Assembly (NCBI RefSeq): GCF_000298295.1
Contig: NZ_AMGM01000011.1
Span: forward strand, 28,060-92,059
DNA length: 64,000 nt
Source: Cecembia lonarensis LW9
Lineage (GTDB): Bacteria > Bacteroidota > Bacteroidia > Cytophagales > Cyclobacteriaceae
Reading direction: 5' to 3'
Shown here piece after piece: positions 52,832 to 60,695 of the stretch; the stretch's first letter is position 1; each line of letters begins with the position of its first letter. Under the pieces are notes generated by a model. That model was not told the origin of the DNA. It searched no databases and saw only the letters and a program-made list of their open reading frames with translations. The translations under genes were made by a program, and so were the position numbers.

Positions 52832-52860
52832 CCCTCCAAGGGTTCGGAACCCTTGGAGGG
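52832..52860. repeat. REP-like palindrome, copy 2
   Basis: CCCTCCAAGGGTTC and GAACCCTTGGAGGG pair around a single central G, in the 225-base gap between the Gfo/Idh gene and the second M14 gene. The stem is the same as copy 1 (46033-46067) apart from a compensated pair, and the following bases TTATTC are shared. It is not followed by a T tract. Confidence 0.7.
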
Positions 52861-53045
52861 CTTATTCATATTCCAGCGTAAGCATTTAGGGAGCATCCAA
52901 TCAGTGCAGATTTTGTCAAAGAAGACTGCAAATTTCTAATCCGGTGACTTACAAATTACCCCAAAACCCTATACCGACCTTCAACCACTCCTACTCCTTA
53001 AAGTTTTTTTCTGGCATAAACCAATCCTTTTTGCCAAATTCAGGC

Positions 53046-54779
53046 ATGAAAAAAACCCTGTTTTCTATTGTAGCCCTTTTATATTCCTGCCTTGTATTGG
53101 CTCAAAGCCAATATCCTACCCTATTCGAAGCTTCTCAAGGAAAGGAAACTCCTGTTTACGCTGATGTGATCCAATACTTCCGCACCCTGGCCAATGATTT
53201 TGAAGAAGTCAAGCTGGTGGAAATGGGGACTACCGATTCAGGAATGCCCCTCCATGTGGTCCTATATGATAGGGAACAGGTATTTGATCCGAAAAAATGG
53301 CATGAAGCCAATCGCTTGGTCATATTTATCAACAATGGAATCCATCCAGGTGAACCTGATGGCATTGATGCTTCTATGATGTTCCTAAGGGATGTCCTCT
53401 TAGGTAAGCAACAAGTACCCCAAGATCTGGCCTTGGCCATTATCCCGGTGTATAATATTGGCGGGCATTTGAATAGAGGAAGCTTTAGCCGGGTCAATCA
53501 AAACGGACCTGAAGAATATGGCTTTAGGGGCAACGCCAGGAACTTTGACCTTAACCGGGATTTTATCAAGGCAGACACCAAAAACGCCCGTTCTTTTCAA
53601 TTGATTTTCAATTGGCTGGCGCCACATATATTTATTGACACCCATGTGAGCAATGGGGCTGATTACCAGCATGTGATGACTTTGATTTCCACACAGCACA
53701 ACCGGCTGGGAGGACAAACAGGGGAATACCTGGAAAAAGAATTAAATCCCAAGCTTTATGAAGGCATGAAGACAAAAGATTTTCCCATGGTCCCTTATGT
53801 CAATGCTTGGGGAGGTAAACCAGAGGATGGATGGCCCCAATTCAAAGACAATGGCAGGTACAGCAGTGGCTATGCCGCTTTGTTCAATACTTTGAGTTTT
53901 ATGCCTGAAACGCACATGCTCAAACCTTACGATCAAAGGGTTATGTCCACCTATGCCCTGCTCCAAACTTTCATGGAGATAGCCTTACATGATCATGCGA
54001 AAATTGTCAATATGGTCAAAGAGGATAGGGGACAAAGAAAAAGCCAATCGCATTTTGACCTCAACCATACTTTGAACAGGGAATATGTTAAAATGATTGA
54101 ATTCCGAGGTTATGAATCCGGCCAAAAGCCTTCTGAAATCTCCGGGCTTCCTCGCCTTTATTATGACAGGAGTAGGCCCTTTACCAAGGAAGTTAAATTC
54201 TACGATACCTATGAAGCTGGACTCAGTATTGAAAAGCCTAAGGCCTATATCATTCCTCAGGGCTGGTTTACAGTCATTGAAAACCTTCAAAGAAACGGTG
54301 TGCGGTTAGAAACATTGCGGTCAGACACACTACTCCCTGTGACGATCTACCATATGGCAGATTTTCAAACTGCACAACGCCCCTTTGAAGGTCACTATCT
54401 CCACAGTCAGATTAAGATAGAAAAATCCCAAGCTTTGTTACCCTTCAGGGCGGGAGATTTCCTAGTTACGATGAACCAGGAAAAAAACCGCTATATCATG
54501 GAAGTGCTAGAACCAGAGGGGGAAGACAGTTTCTTTGCATGGAATTTCTTTGATACGATCCTTCAAGCCAAAGAAGGTTACTCAGCCTATGTTTTTGAAG
54601 ATTTGGCAGCAGACTTCCTGAGGACACATCCAGAAATCAAAGCAGCATTGGAGGCTGCCAAAAAGGAAGATGCCGCATTAGCCAACAGTGGGCCAGCCCA
54701 ATTGAGATGGGTATATGAGCGAAGTCCGTGGAAAGAAAAAGAACATAATCGATATCCTGTTTTTAGGATAGAAAATTGA
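53046..54779 (+). CDS. Exported M14 family metallopeptidase
   Basis: The 577-residue protein starts MKKTLFSIVALLYSCLVLAQ with a signal peptide; the earlier Met at 52944 precedes a non-hydrophobic stretch. Zinc ligands are H100-P-G-E103 (GIHPGEPDG) and H200 (IDTHVSNGADYQ); the catalytic Glu is in FMPETHML near residue 291. It differs considerably from the first M14 protein and is of the shorter type. A C-terminal region of unclear function follows the peptidase domain. It is probably a periplasmic or surface carboxypeptidase. Confidence 0.87.
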   Translation: MKKTLFSIVALLYSCLVLAQSQYPTLFEASQGKETPVYADVIQYFRTLANDFEEVKLVEMGTTDSGMPLHVVLYDREQVFDPKKWHEANRLVIFINNGIHPGEPDGIDASMMFLRDVLLGKQQVPQDLALAIIPVYNIGGHLNRGSFSRVNQNGPEEYGFRGNARNFDLNRDFIKADTKNARSFQLIFNWLAPHIFIDTHVSNGADYQHVMTLISTQHNRLGGQTGEYLEKELNPKLYEGMKTKDFPMVPYVNAWGGKPEDGWPQFKDNGRYSSGYAALFNTLSFMPETHMLKPYDQRVMSTYALLQTFMEIALHDHAKIVNMVKEDRGQRKSQSHFDLNHTLNREYVKMIEFRGYESGQKPSEISGLPRLYYDRSRPFTKEVKFYDTYEAGLSIEKPKAYIIPQGWFTVIENLQRNGVRLETLRSDTLLPVTIYHMADFQTAQRPFEGHYLHSQIKIEKSQALLPFRAGDFLVTMNQEKNRYIMEVLEPEGEDSFFAWNFFDTILQAKEGYSAYVFEDLAADFLRTHPEIKAALEAAKKEDAALANSGPAQLRWVYERSPWKEKEHNRYPVFRIEN

Positions 54780-54832
54780 GTATGAAAATGTTTTAACCAT
54801 TATTCCTTACTTTTGGGTCGAAAAAAAGAGTA

Positions 54833-55147
54833 ATGAGAGGCTCCAAACCGAATTTTCTAGAACGTTTGAAAAGTAAATGGCAACTGAACAACCTACTTCA
54901 AGTTGTCCTGGTCCTAATTGTATTTGCCCTGACCGGCTTTACCATTTTATTTATCAAAAAACCCATCTTTGATTTTTTGGGTGTGAGTATGGAAAGGGGT
55001 GGTTTTTGGAAGACTGTGCTTTATTTAATGCTTGTATTGCCACTATATCAAGTTATCCTTTTGATCTGGGGGTTTGTTTTTGGTCAGTTTCATTTTTTTT
55101 GGGAAAAGGAAAAAGCTTTTTTTAGAAGAATTATAGGGAGAAAGTAA
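54833..55147 (+). CDS. Small membrane protein (DUF6787-like)
   Basis: The 104-residue protein begins MRGSKPNFLERLKSKWQ with a basic stretch, and two helices follow (residues ~22-42, VVLVLIVFALTGFTILFI, and ~62-83). The C-terminus FFWEKEKAFFRRIIGRK is basic. It resembles a family of short uncharacterised Bacteroidota membrane proteins (DUF6787), an assignment I hold with moderate confidence. It sits 53 bases after an M14 peptidase gene and ahead of an ABC exporter gene with its own promoter. Confidence 0.6.
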   Translation: MRGSKPNFLERLKSKWQLNNLLQVVLVLIVFALTGFTILFIKKPIFDFLGVSMERGGFWKTVLYLMLVLPLYQVILLIWGFVFGQFHFFWEKEKAFFRRIIGRK

Positions 55148-55254
55148 AAACAAACTCAGAATAAACGGTTTAACCCTTGTACAGGTGGTAAGAACAAACT
55201 TTTCTTTGCAAGTCAGGTTATGACTGAAATTTAGGTTAAACCCATCATTATCCT

Positions 55255-55262
55255 TAAATTTG
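55255..55262 (+). promoter_or_regulatory. -7 element of the ABC exporter gene
   Basis: TAAATTTG is an exact match to TAnnTTTG and lies 31 bases before the start of the ABC transporter gene. The expected -33 region is unclear. Confidence 0.5.
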
Positions 55263-55293
55263 TGAGTTGATTACCTTCGATTAAAGCATATCC

Positions 55294-57084
55294 ATGGCAA
55301 AAAAGAGAGGCACTGCCCTTGAAGCGCATGAAAAGCGCAAACTTAACAAAAAGAATTTGAGCAAATTAGGCGGGATTTTTAAGTTCATGCTGCCTTACAA
55401 AATGCCATTCATTCTTGGTATGCTATTTTTGCTTTTCTCTAGCCTCACATTACTGACCTTCCCTTTTGTTGCCGGCAAGCTAATCGACACGGCATCCGGT
55501 GAGGGATGGCTTGTGAATGACATCAACCTGATCGCTTTAATGCTCTTGGGGATTCTCCTGGTACAAAGTATTTTTTCTTTTTTCAGGGTCTGGCTTTTTG
55601 CCAAAGTTTCAGAGCGAAGCATGCGGGATATCCGTGTAGCGCTGTATAAAAATTTGGTACAGTTACCCATGACCTTCTTCGATAAAAGGAGGACGGGAGA
55701 ATTGATCAGCAGGATTACCGCTGATGTGACCTTGTTACAGGACACTTTTTCCACCACACTTGCAGAGTTATTCAGACAAATCATTACCCTGTTGGCAGGT
55801 GTAGTTTTCTTGTTGTTGACTACACCCAAACTCACCCTTTTTATGTTGGCCACTTTCCCGGTCTTGATCATCATCGCTATGGTATTTGGGAAATTCATCC
55901 GCAAACTTTCCAAGCAAACCCAAGATGAACTGGCAGCAGCCAATGTAATAGTGGAAGAAACCCTGCACTCCATCATGACCGTCAAATCTTTTGCTGGAGA
56001 AGACTATGAGTCCAATAGGTATTCAAAAGGATTAAATAAAGTGGTCAAAGTGGCCTTAAAAGCGGCTGGATTCAGAGGTGCATTTATTTCATTTATCATC
56101 TTCGCTTTATTTGGAGGCATTGTTGCGGTCATGTGGTATGGCGCCACCTTGGTGGCAGCAGGTGCCATGAGTGTAGGTGATCTGGTTTCGTTTGTGCTTT
56201 ATACTACATTCATTGGTGGTTCTATCGCAGGATTGGGAGACATCTACAGCCAAATCCAAAAAGCCATAGGCTCATCTGAAAGGGTCTTGGAGATTTTGGA
56301 AGAATCACCGGAAGTTTCCACTGCAGACTTCCAAAAAGTCCCTGTACATGGAAATATCAGGTTTCAGGATGTACAGTTTACTTACCCCACCAGACCTGAT
56401 GTGGAAGTCCTTAAGGGCATTAGTTTTGACATCAAAGGTGGCGATAAAATTGCCTTAGCGGGTCATAGTGGAGCAGGTAAATCCACCATCATCCAACTAT
56501 TACTGAAGTTTTATACGGTAGAAAAGGGACATATTTTGGTTGATGGAAAGGACATCAAAGATTGGAACCTCAAACAATTGCGCTCAAATATCGGCATCGT
56601 CCCCCAAGAGGTATTACTCTTTGGCGGCAGCATCAGGGAAAACATTGCTTATGCCAAACCTGAAGCTTCTGAAGAGGAGATAATTGAAGCTGCCAAGAAA
56701 GCCAATGCATGGCAGTTTATCAGCCAATTCCCCGAAGGCTTGGATACCAAGGTGGGAGAAAGAGGGGTGAAATTGTCCGGTGGCCAAAGACAGCGTGTAG
56801 CCATAGCCCGTGCCATTTTAAAAGATCCGGCCATCTTAATTTTGGACGAGGCAACATCCTCTTTGGATGCAGAATCAGAATCTTTGGTACAGGAAGCGTT
56901 GGATGAGTTGATGAAGAACAGGACCACCATCATCATTGCACACAGATTGGCTACCATCAGAAAAGTGGACAGGATTTACGTGATGAATGAAGGCCGTATC
57001 GTTGAACAAGGAACCCATGAGGCATTGGCTTTACAAGAAGAAGGTTTCTACGCCAATTTGGTAAGGCTACAGTTTGCAGATTGA
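55294..57084 (+). CDS. ABC transporter permease/ATP-binding exporter
   Basis: The 596-residue protein is a half-transporter with six transmembrane helices (about residues 35-325) fused to an ATPase domain (about 350-590). Walker A is GHSGAGKST, the signature is LSGGQRQRVAIARA, Walker B is ILILDEATSSLDAES and the H-loop is IIIAHRL. This is the layout of MsbA/BmrA-type lipid or drug exporters, which act as homo- or heterodimers. No partner gene is adjacent, so a homodimer is likely. The substrate cannot be predicted. Confidence 0.93.
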   Translation: MAKKRGTALEAHEKRKLNKKNLSKLGGIFKFMLPYKMPFILGMLFLLFSSLTLLTFPFVAGKLIDTASGEGWLVNDINLIALMLLGILLVQSIFSFFRVWLFAKVSERSMRDIRVALYKNLVQLPMTFFDKRRTGELISRITADVTLLQDTFSTTLAELFRQIITLLAGVVFLLLTTPKLTLFMLATFPVLIIIAMVFGKFIRKLSKQTQDELAAANVIVEETLHSIMTVKSFAGEDYESNRYSKGLNKVVKVALKAAGFRGAFISFIIFALFGGIVAVMWYGATLVAAGAMSVGDLVSFVLYTTFIGGSIAGLGDIYSQIQKAIGSSERVLEILEESPEVSTADFQKVPVHGNIRFQDVQFTYPTRPDVEVLKGISFDIKGGDKIALAGHSGAGKSTIIQLLLKFYTVEKGHILVDGKDIKDWNLKQLRSNIGIVPQEVLLFGGSIRENIAYAKPEASEEEIIEAAKKANAWQFISQFPEGLDTKVGERGVKLSGGQRQRVAIARAILKDPAILILDEATSSLDAESESLVQEALDELMKNRTTIIIAHRLATIRKVDRIYVMNEGRIVEQGTHEALALQEEGFYANLVRLQFAD

Positions 57085-57103
57085 ATCCTAACCCAAAAAA
57101 TCT

Positions 57104-57706
57104 CTATTTCCTAATTCTTGACCACACCTTGGTGGTAAACCTAGGTCTATCTTCCATCACATTTAAGTCGTCCTCAGATACCCGCTTGACACTTTCAATG
57201 GTGTAAAAAGCTTTGTCGTTCAGAGTTTTTACTTTTTCTATATATTCCTGAAGATCTTCTCTTTTCATCACAGTAAAAAGCAAGTTTACTTTGCCATACC
57301 TTCCTTCTGCACCAACATTGGTGAAACGAAAGTTTTTATCCTTCATGTAATCAATCAACTCCGGCATAGGTGTAGGGGTGATTACTCTTACCAACACTCG
57401 GCCAAGTGCCAACTTTTCCTCAATCGTCATCCCCACGTAAGTGCCCATGGCGAATCCTCCGGCATAACCCACATAAGACATGGGGTTATTGATGTTTTGG
57501 AAAATCTGTCCTATCGCCAAAAGCCAAATCATGGCCTCAAAAAAGCCCAAAATGGGAGCAATATTCTTCTTTCCGCTCAACACAAACATAATTCTCAAGG
57601 TGTTGATAGATACATCCATGATCCTTGCCATAAAGATAAGCAAAGGCATGATGACAAAATCAAACACTTCCTTGGGTACTCCTAAATTCAGAAAATATTC
57701 CTGCAT
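57104..57706 (-). CDS. UPF0316/DUF2179 membrane protein
   Basis: The 200-residue protein is read from MQEYFLNLGVPKEVFD; the start at 57769 adds 21 residues unlike the family. Three to four hydrophobic segments include FVIMPLLIFMARIMDVSINTLRIMF and FFEAMIWLLAIGQIFQNI. The C-terminal cytoplasmic DUF2179 part has YIEKVKTLNDKAFYTIESVKRV. Family members are uncharacterised inner-membrane proteins. It is convergent with the ABC transporter gene and downstream of a DUF4403 gene. Confidence 0.85.
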   Translation of the reverse strand: MQEYFLNLGVPKEVFDFVIMPLLIFMARIMDVSINTLRIMFVLSGKKNIAPILGFFEAMIWLLAIGQIFQNINNPMSYVGYAGGFAMGTYVGMTIEEKLALGRVLVRVITPTPMPELIDYMKDKNFRFTNVGAEGRYGKVNLLFTVMKREDLQEYIEKVKTLNDKAFYTIESVKRVSEDDLNVMEDRPRFTTKVWSRIRK

Positions 57707-57801
57707 TACTTGATATTTTTTGCAAAGGTAAGGCTTACGGTCACCAATACCAATTGAATGGCTTTTCATCCAATTGGTACAGACTTACAGAGACACCAAG
57801 C

Positions 57802-59214
57802 TCATCTCAATTCTTTTAATCTCACAGCCATTTGCCCTTTGGTCTTGATAAAAACCTTAAGGGCATTTTCTGTGCTATAAATACCATTAACAGTAATTTT
57901 TGGATCCTGAATTTGAAAAGTTGCAAAATCGGTATCCAACATGGCCTGTCTTCTCAACTCTTCTTCTGCCACTTTCAAAAACCCTCCGAGTGGAATAATG
58001 GCCAGTTTTTGAATCTGCCTTTGTATCTTCCTTTTTCGAAGCTTAATCCCTGTTCCTGCCAACCGATTATCTGTCCTGACATCGAACTCCACCCCTTCAA
58101 ATTTCAAAGTTTCGGATAACTCATCAAAAATTGGTTGACCTGCAAAATACATTACCCCTGAAATTTCATTCTTATCTTTTCTTAGGGCATCAAAATCCAT
58201 CGCTAAAAGCACTTTGTCCCCATATTGCTGTGAGCGGATTTGAGAAGGGGTAAGTACCGTTTTGTCATCCAAGCGGATGCGCTGACCTGCAATGGCTTCA
58301 TTCATGAGCTGATCCAGATCCTTGTAAACAAAAGTCAGGGGAAGCGTAATATCCACCAGATTTTCCTTGGAAGTATTGGTTTTTACAGGCGGTAAAGATT
58401 TGGGTGATGCCAAAGGTTTTTCCCCTGTTTGAGAGTGCATTTCCCCTTCTAAGCCCAAATAGAGCACAATTTTTTGATCAGATGTGACTTCCTGATTGAC
58501 ATAAAGATTTTCAGGTTTTGCGAAAAAATGCACTTCCAGCCCATCTTGTTGGATAGTGTAAGGATCGGCAAAAGCTTGCCAGGTCTGTGCCGCCATATGC
58601 TTGAAATCAAATCTGGTTAACCCCGCTACTTGTAACTGATTATCTACTACCCTTTGAAGCTGTCCTCTTACCAAAGGATCCAAATCAATATCAAACCCCA
58701 AAAGGTTGTACCGCATCGACCGACCCCAGTTATCAATCTGTAGGTTTTTGATGGACAAATCCCAATTTTCCCCAAACTCTGGAATAAAGCTTATTTCAGG
58801 GCTGATATTTTCATTAAAGGGAAACTGGGTAGACAGATTTTGCCCAAAGACCCTTTTTTCAATTTTCAAATCTCCCTTCACATTCATGGGAATTCTCACC
58901 TTTAAACTATTTTGGTCAGTTCCCCTTAAGGCGATTTTTCCAATACGGGTCACATCTAAATCAGCAAAAAGACCGCTGCCCAGAGATAAGCCTTTGTCAG
59001 AAAACATTTTGTCACTCCAAACTTGGTTTAAATTTTCCTCGAGATAAGACAAGGGAATGGTTACAGGAAAATTCAACCTGGACTGTGATTCCGGTAAATT
59101 TTGTAAAGTAGGTTCCGGCGGATTATTTGGTTTAATGCTTTTGCAAGCACTTAATGAAACAAATAATAAAAGGGAAATCTTTAGTAGGGATCTATAATCT
59201 TTCAGAAAATTCAT
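57802..59214 (-). CDS. DUF4403 family lipoprotein
   Basis: The 470-residue protein starts MNFLKDYRSLLKISLL and has a lipobox at about residue 23 (LLLFVSLSAC), so it is lipidated. DUF4403 occurs throughout Bacteroidota, and its long beta-rich body here includes INLPVTIPLSYLEE-type strands near the N-terminus (NFPVTIPLSYLEENLNQVW) and a similar repeat, VDITLPLTFVYKDLDQLMNE, near residue 290. The two-repeat lipid-binding-like fold would suit an outer-membrane lipid or envelope factor; that is inference. The start may also be two codons earlier (59220). Confidence 0.8.
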   Translation of the reverse strand: MNFLKDYRSLLKISLLLFVSLSACKSIKPNNPPEPTLQNLPESQSRLNFPVTIPLSYLEENLNQVWSDKMFSDKGLSLGSGLFADLDVTRIGKIALRGTDQNSLKVRIPMNVKGDLKIEKRVFGQNLSTQFPFNENISPEISFIPEFGENWDLSIKNLQIDNWGRSMRYNLLGFDIDLDPLVRGQLQRVVDNQLQVAGLTRFDFKHMAAQTWQAFADPYTIQQDGLEVHFFAKPENLYVNQEVTSDQKIVLYLGLEGEMHSQTGEKPLASPKSLPPVKTNTSKENLVDITLPLTFVYKDLDQLMNEAIAGQRIRLDDKTVLTPSQIRSQQYGDKVLLAMDFDALRKDKNEISGVMYFAGQPIFDELSETLKFEGVEFDVRTDNRLAGTGIKLRKRKIQRQIQKLAIIPLGGFLKVAEEELRRQAMLDTDFATFQIQDPKITVNGIYSTENALKVFIKTKGQMAVRLKELR

Positions 59215-59266
59215 GGGCATTGATCAGGTGATTTATATTCCTTACGAGAGGGAACTATTTTCAGGC

Positions 59267-59274
59267 CAAATTTA
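59267..59274 (-). promoter_or_regulatory. -7 element of the DUF4403 gene
   Basis: On the minus strand this reads TAAATTTG, an exact TAnnTTTG match, 52 bases upstream of the DUF4403 start in the divergent gap with ytxJ. Confidence 0.45.
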
Positions 59275-59308
59275 TTTGTTTTCGGTAAGTATTAAGAATA
59301 TTTAAGAA

Positions 59309-59644
59309 ATGGATTGGATAAAGTTAGAAGATAAGAGTCAAATAGAAGCCATTAAAATACAGAGTAAGGCAAAACCTGTCTTGATTTTCAAACATTCCAC
59401 CCGATGCTCTATAAGTAGCATGGTTTTGGAAAGGTTAAAAAGAAACTGGAAATCAGAAGATTTTGAGAAAACCACTCCTTATATTTTGGATTTAATTGCA
59501 AATAGGGATTTATCAAACCAAATTGCCCAAGAGTTTGGCGTATTCCATCAATCTCCACAAATCATCTTAATCAAAGACGAAAAGTCTTTTTATGACACGA
59601 GTCATATGGGCATCAATTATCCAGATATAATGAGGAGAATTTAA
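59309..59644 (+). CDS. ytxJ: Bacillithiol-system redox protein YtxJ
   Basis: The 111-residue thioredoxin-fold protein has the monothiol active site C33-S-I-S36 in FKHSTRCSISSM, the signature of YtxJ. It is thought to act with bacillithiol as a glutaredoxin-like (bacilliredoxin) enzyme. The rest of the fold (IANRDLSNQIAQEFGVFHQSPQIILI) includes the cis-Pro loop. It lies alone, divergent from DUF4403; its stop overlaps by four bases with the convergent lysoplasmalogenase-like gene. This suggests that the organism makes bacillithiol. Confidence 0.88.
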   Translation: MDWIKLEDKSQIEAIKIQSKAKPVLIFKHSTRCSISSMVLERLKRNWKSEDFEKTTPYILDLIANRDLSNQIAQEFGVFHQSPQIILIKDEKSFYDTSHMGINYPDIMRRI

Positions 59645-60336
59645 GTTGTGTGGCCATATTGTATATGGGCTAAAATCCCTCGGACTATTAAAAATTGCGC
59701 GATGACGTAGGTACCCATAACCAAGACTCCTGATTCAGTAAAAGATTGATAAAACATATTAATCGCTAATATCCCGTCTGAGACCAGAAAGAAAGACGCA
59801 CCTATCATTACCTGCCAAAAACTAATTACATTGGTATTTTTAAACCTCTCCCTTGCCGTAGTGGCCATCATCACGATAATTATCAAATAAGCAATCACTG
59901 GGATCTTCATTTCTCCAAGCCCGCCCCTGATATAGAAATAAACGAAAGCAGCAAATAGGTAAATAGGAAAGTTGAGGAAAAATAATCTTATAAAATTCAC
60001 CCTACCAACTTTAAAAGGCTGCTGTTGAGACACTTTAAATGCTACTATATAGCAAATATGAGCCATGAGAAATGCGCCCAAACCATAGAGGAAAAGTTTG
60101 GGAAACATCAACAAGGTATCCCCCATCCAAGAAAAAACCAAAGCTGCAATCATGGTTTTGCGTAGTAGAACTCCCTTCAGCTGAGCAGTGGAGAAAAAGA
60201 AATACGCCAATAAAAATGGAATAATAAGGGGCTTGGTAAAGAACCTTTGGTCAGATTGTCCATTTGCTACAAAAAATATATCAAGGGTTGAAGCTAACAG
60301 GAACAAATACAGCCAAAGTATGTTTTTCTTTTTCAT
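59641..60336 (-). CDS. YhhN family lysoplasmalogenase-like membrane protein
   Basis: The 231-residue protein has about eight hydrophobic helices and family motifs such as RKTMIAALVFSWMGDTLLM near residue 60, AHICYIVAF near residue 94 and ASFFLVSDGILAINMF near residue 182, in which the Asp residues correspond to conserved positions of YhhN/TMEM86 proteins. TMEM86 members hydrolyse the vinyl-ether bond of lysoplasmalogen, but the bacterial members' substrate is not established. It is convergent with ytxJ, sharing four bases at the stop codons. Confidence 0.82.
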   Translation of the reverse strand: MKKKNILWLYLFLLASTLDIFFVANGQSDQRFFTKPLIIPFLLAYFFFSTAQLKGVLLRKTMIAALVFSWMGDTLLMFPKLFLYGLGAFLMAHICYIVAFKVSQQQPFKVGRVNFIRLFFLNFPIYLFAAFVYFYIRGGLGEMKIPVIAYLIIIVMMATTARERFKNTNVISFWQVMIGASFFLVSDGILAINMFYQSFTESGVLVMGTYVIAQFLIVRGILAHIQYGHTT

Positions 60337-60410
60337 TTGGAACTTATTTTTATTGCTTAAAATAAATAGTTAATGTACAAAAATTCGGCAATTTTACCCA
60401 AATTCATGAC

Positions 60411-60438
60411 TTAACAATCGGTTAAAGATTTCTTAACA
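60411..60438 (+). promoter_or_regulatory. TTAACA repeats with 11-bp period, distal group
   Basis: TTAACA at 60411, TTAAAG at 60422 and TTAACA at 60433 are direct repeats at exactly 11-base spacing, the period used by PhoB/OmpR-family regulators. It lies about 190-215 bases upstream of the -7 box. Confidence 0.5.
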
Positions 60439-60544
60439 TAAGGATCCCTTCAAAAAATTATTTACATTTTTTTGTAAATTTTTCAACATTGAAAACGATT
60501 GAAATCGCTTTTTTTAAAAGAAAATAGAATTTCCTTCTAAATCC

Positions 60545-60595
60545 AATGTTAAGTTAATGTTAAGTAAAGTTGTGAATAAATGTTAAAACTTAACA
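60545..60595. promoter_or_regulatory. TGTTAA repeats and palindrome, proximal group
   Basis: AATGTTAAG at 60545 and 60556 repeat with an 11-base period, with a third TGTTAA at 60581. The last forms a palindrome with TTAACA at 60590-60595 (TGTTAA-AAC-TTAACA). The group ends about 30 bases before the -7 box, a typical activator position. Confidence 0.5.
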
Positions 60596-60626
60596 ATTAC
60601 TAAAAAAAAAACTTGTTTGTGTACCC

Positions 60627-60634
60627 TACATTTG
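60627..60634 (+). promoter_or_regulatory. -7 element of the TonB receptor gene
   Basis: TACATTTG is an exact TAnnTTTG match, with about 60 bases of leader to the start codon at 60696. A proper -33 TTG is not seen at the expected spacing, which would suit an activator-dependent promoter. Confidence 0.6.
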
Positions 60635-60695
60635 TAACCGGAAAACAATTCTAAAACTTAAATCTTAATTTAATTTTCCACAAAAATCAAAATCT

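Larger units (their letters stand above)
60337..60695. other. Leader region of the TonB receptor gene, no coding content
   Basis: This 359-base AT-rich gap has no gene that I can support. It contains two groups of TTAACA-type motifs (60411-60438 and 60545-60595) and the promoter at 60627-60634. No tRNA-like or riboswitch-like fold is evident to me. Confidence 0.8.
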
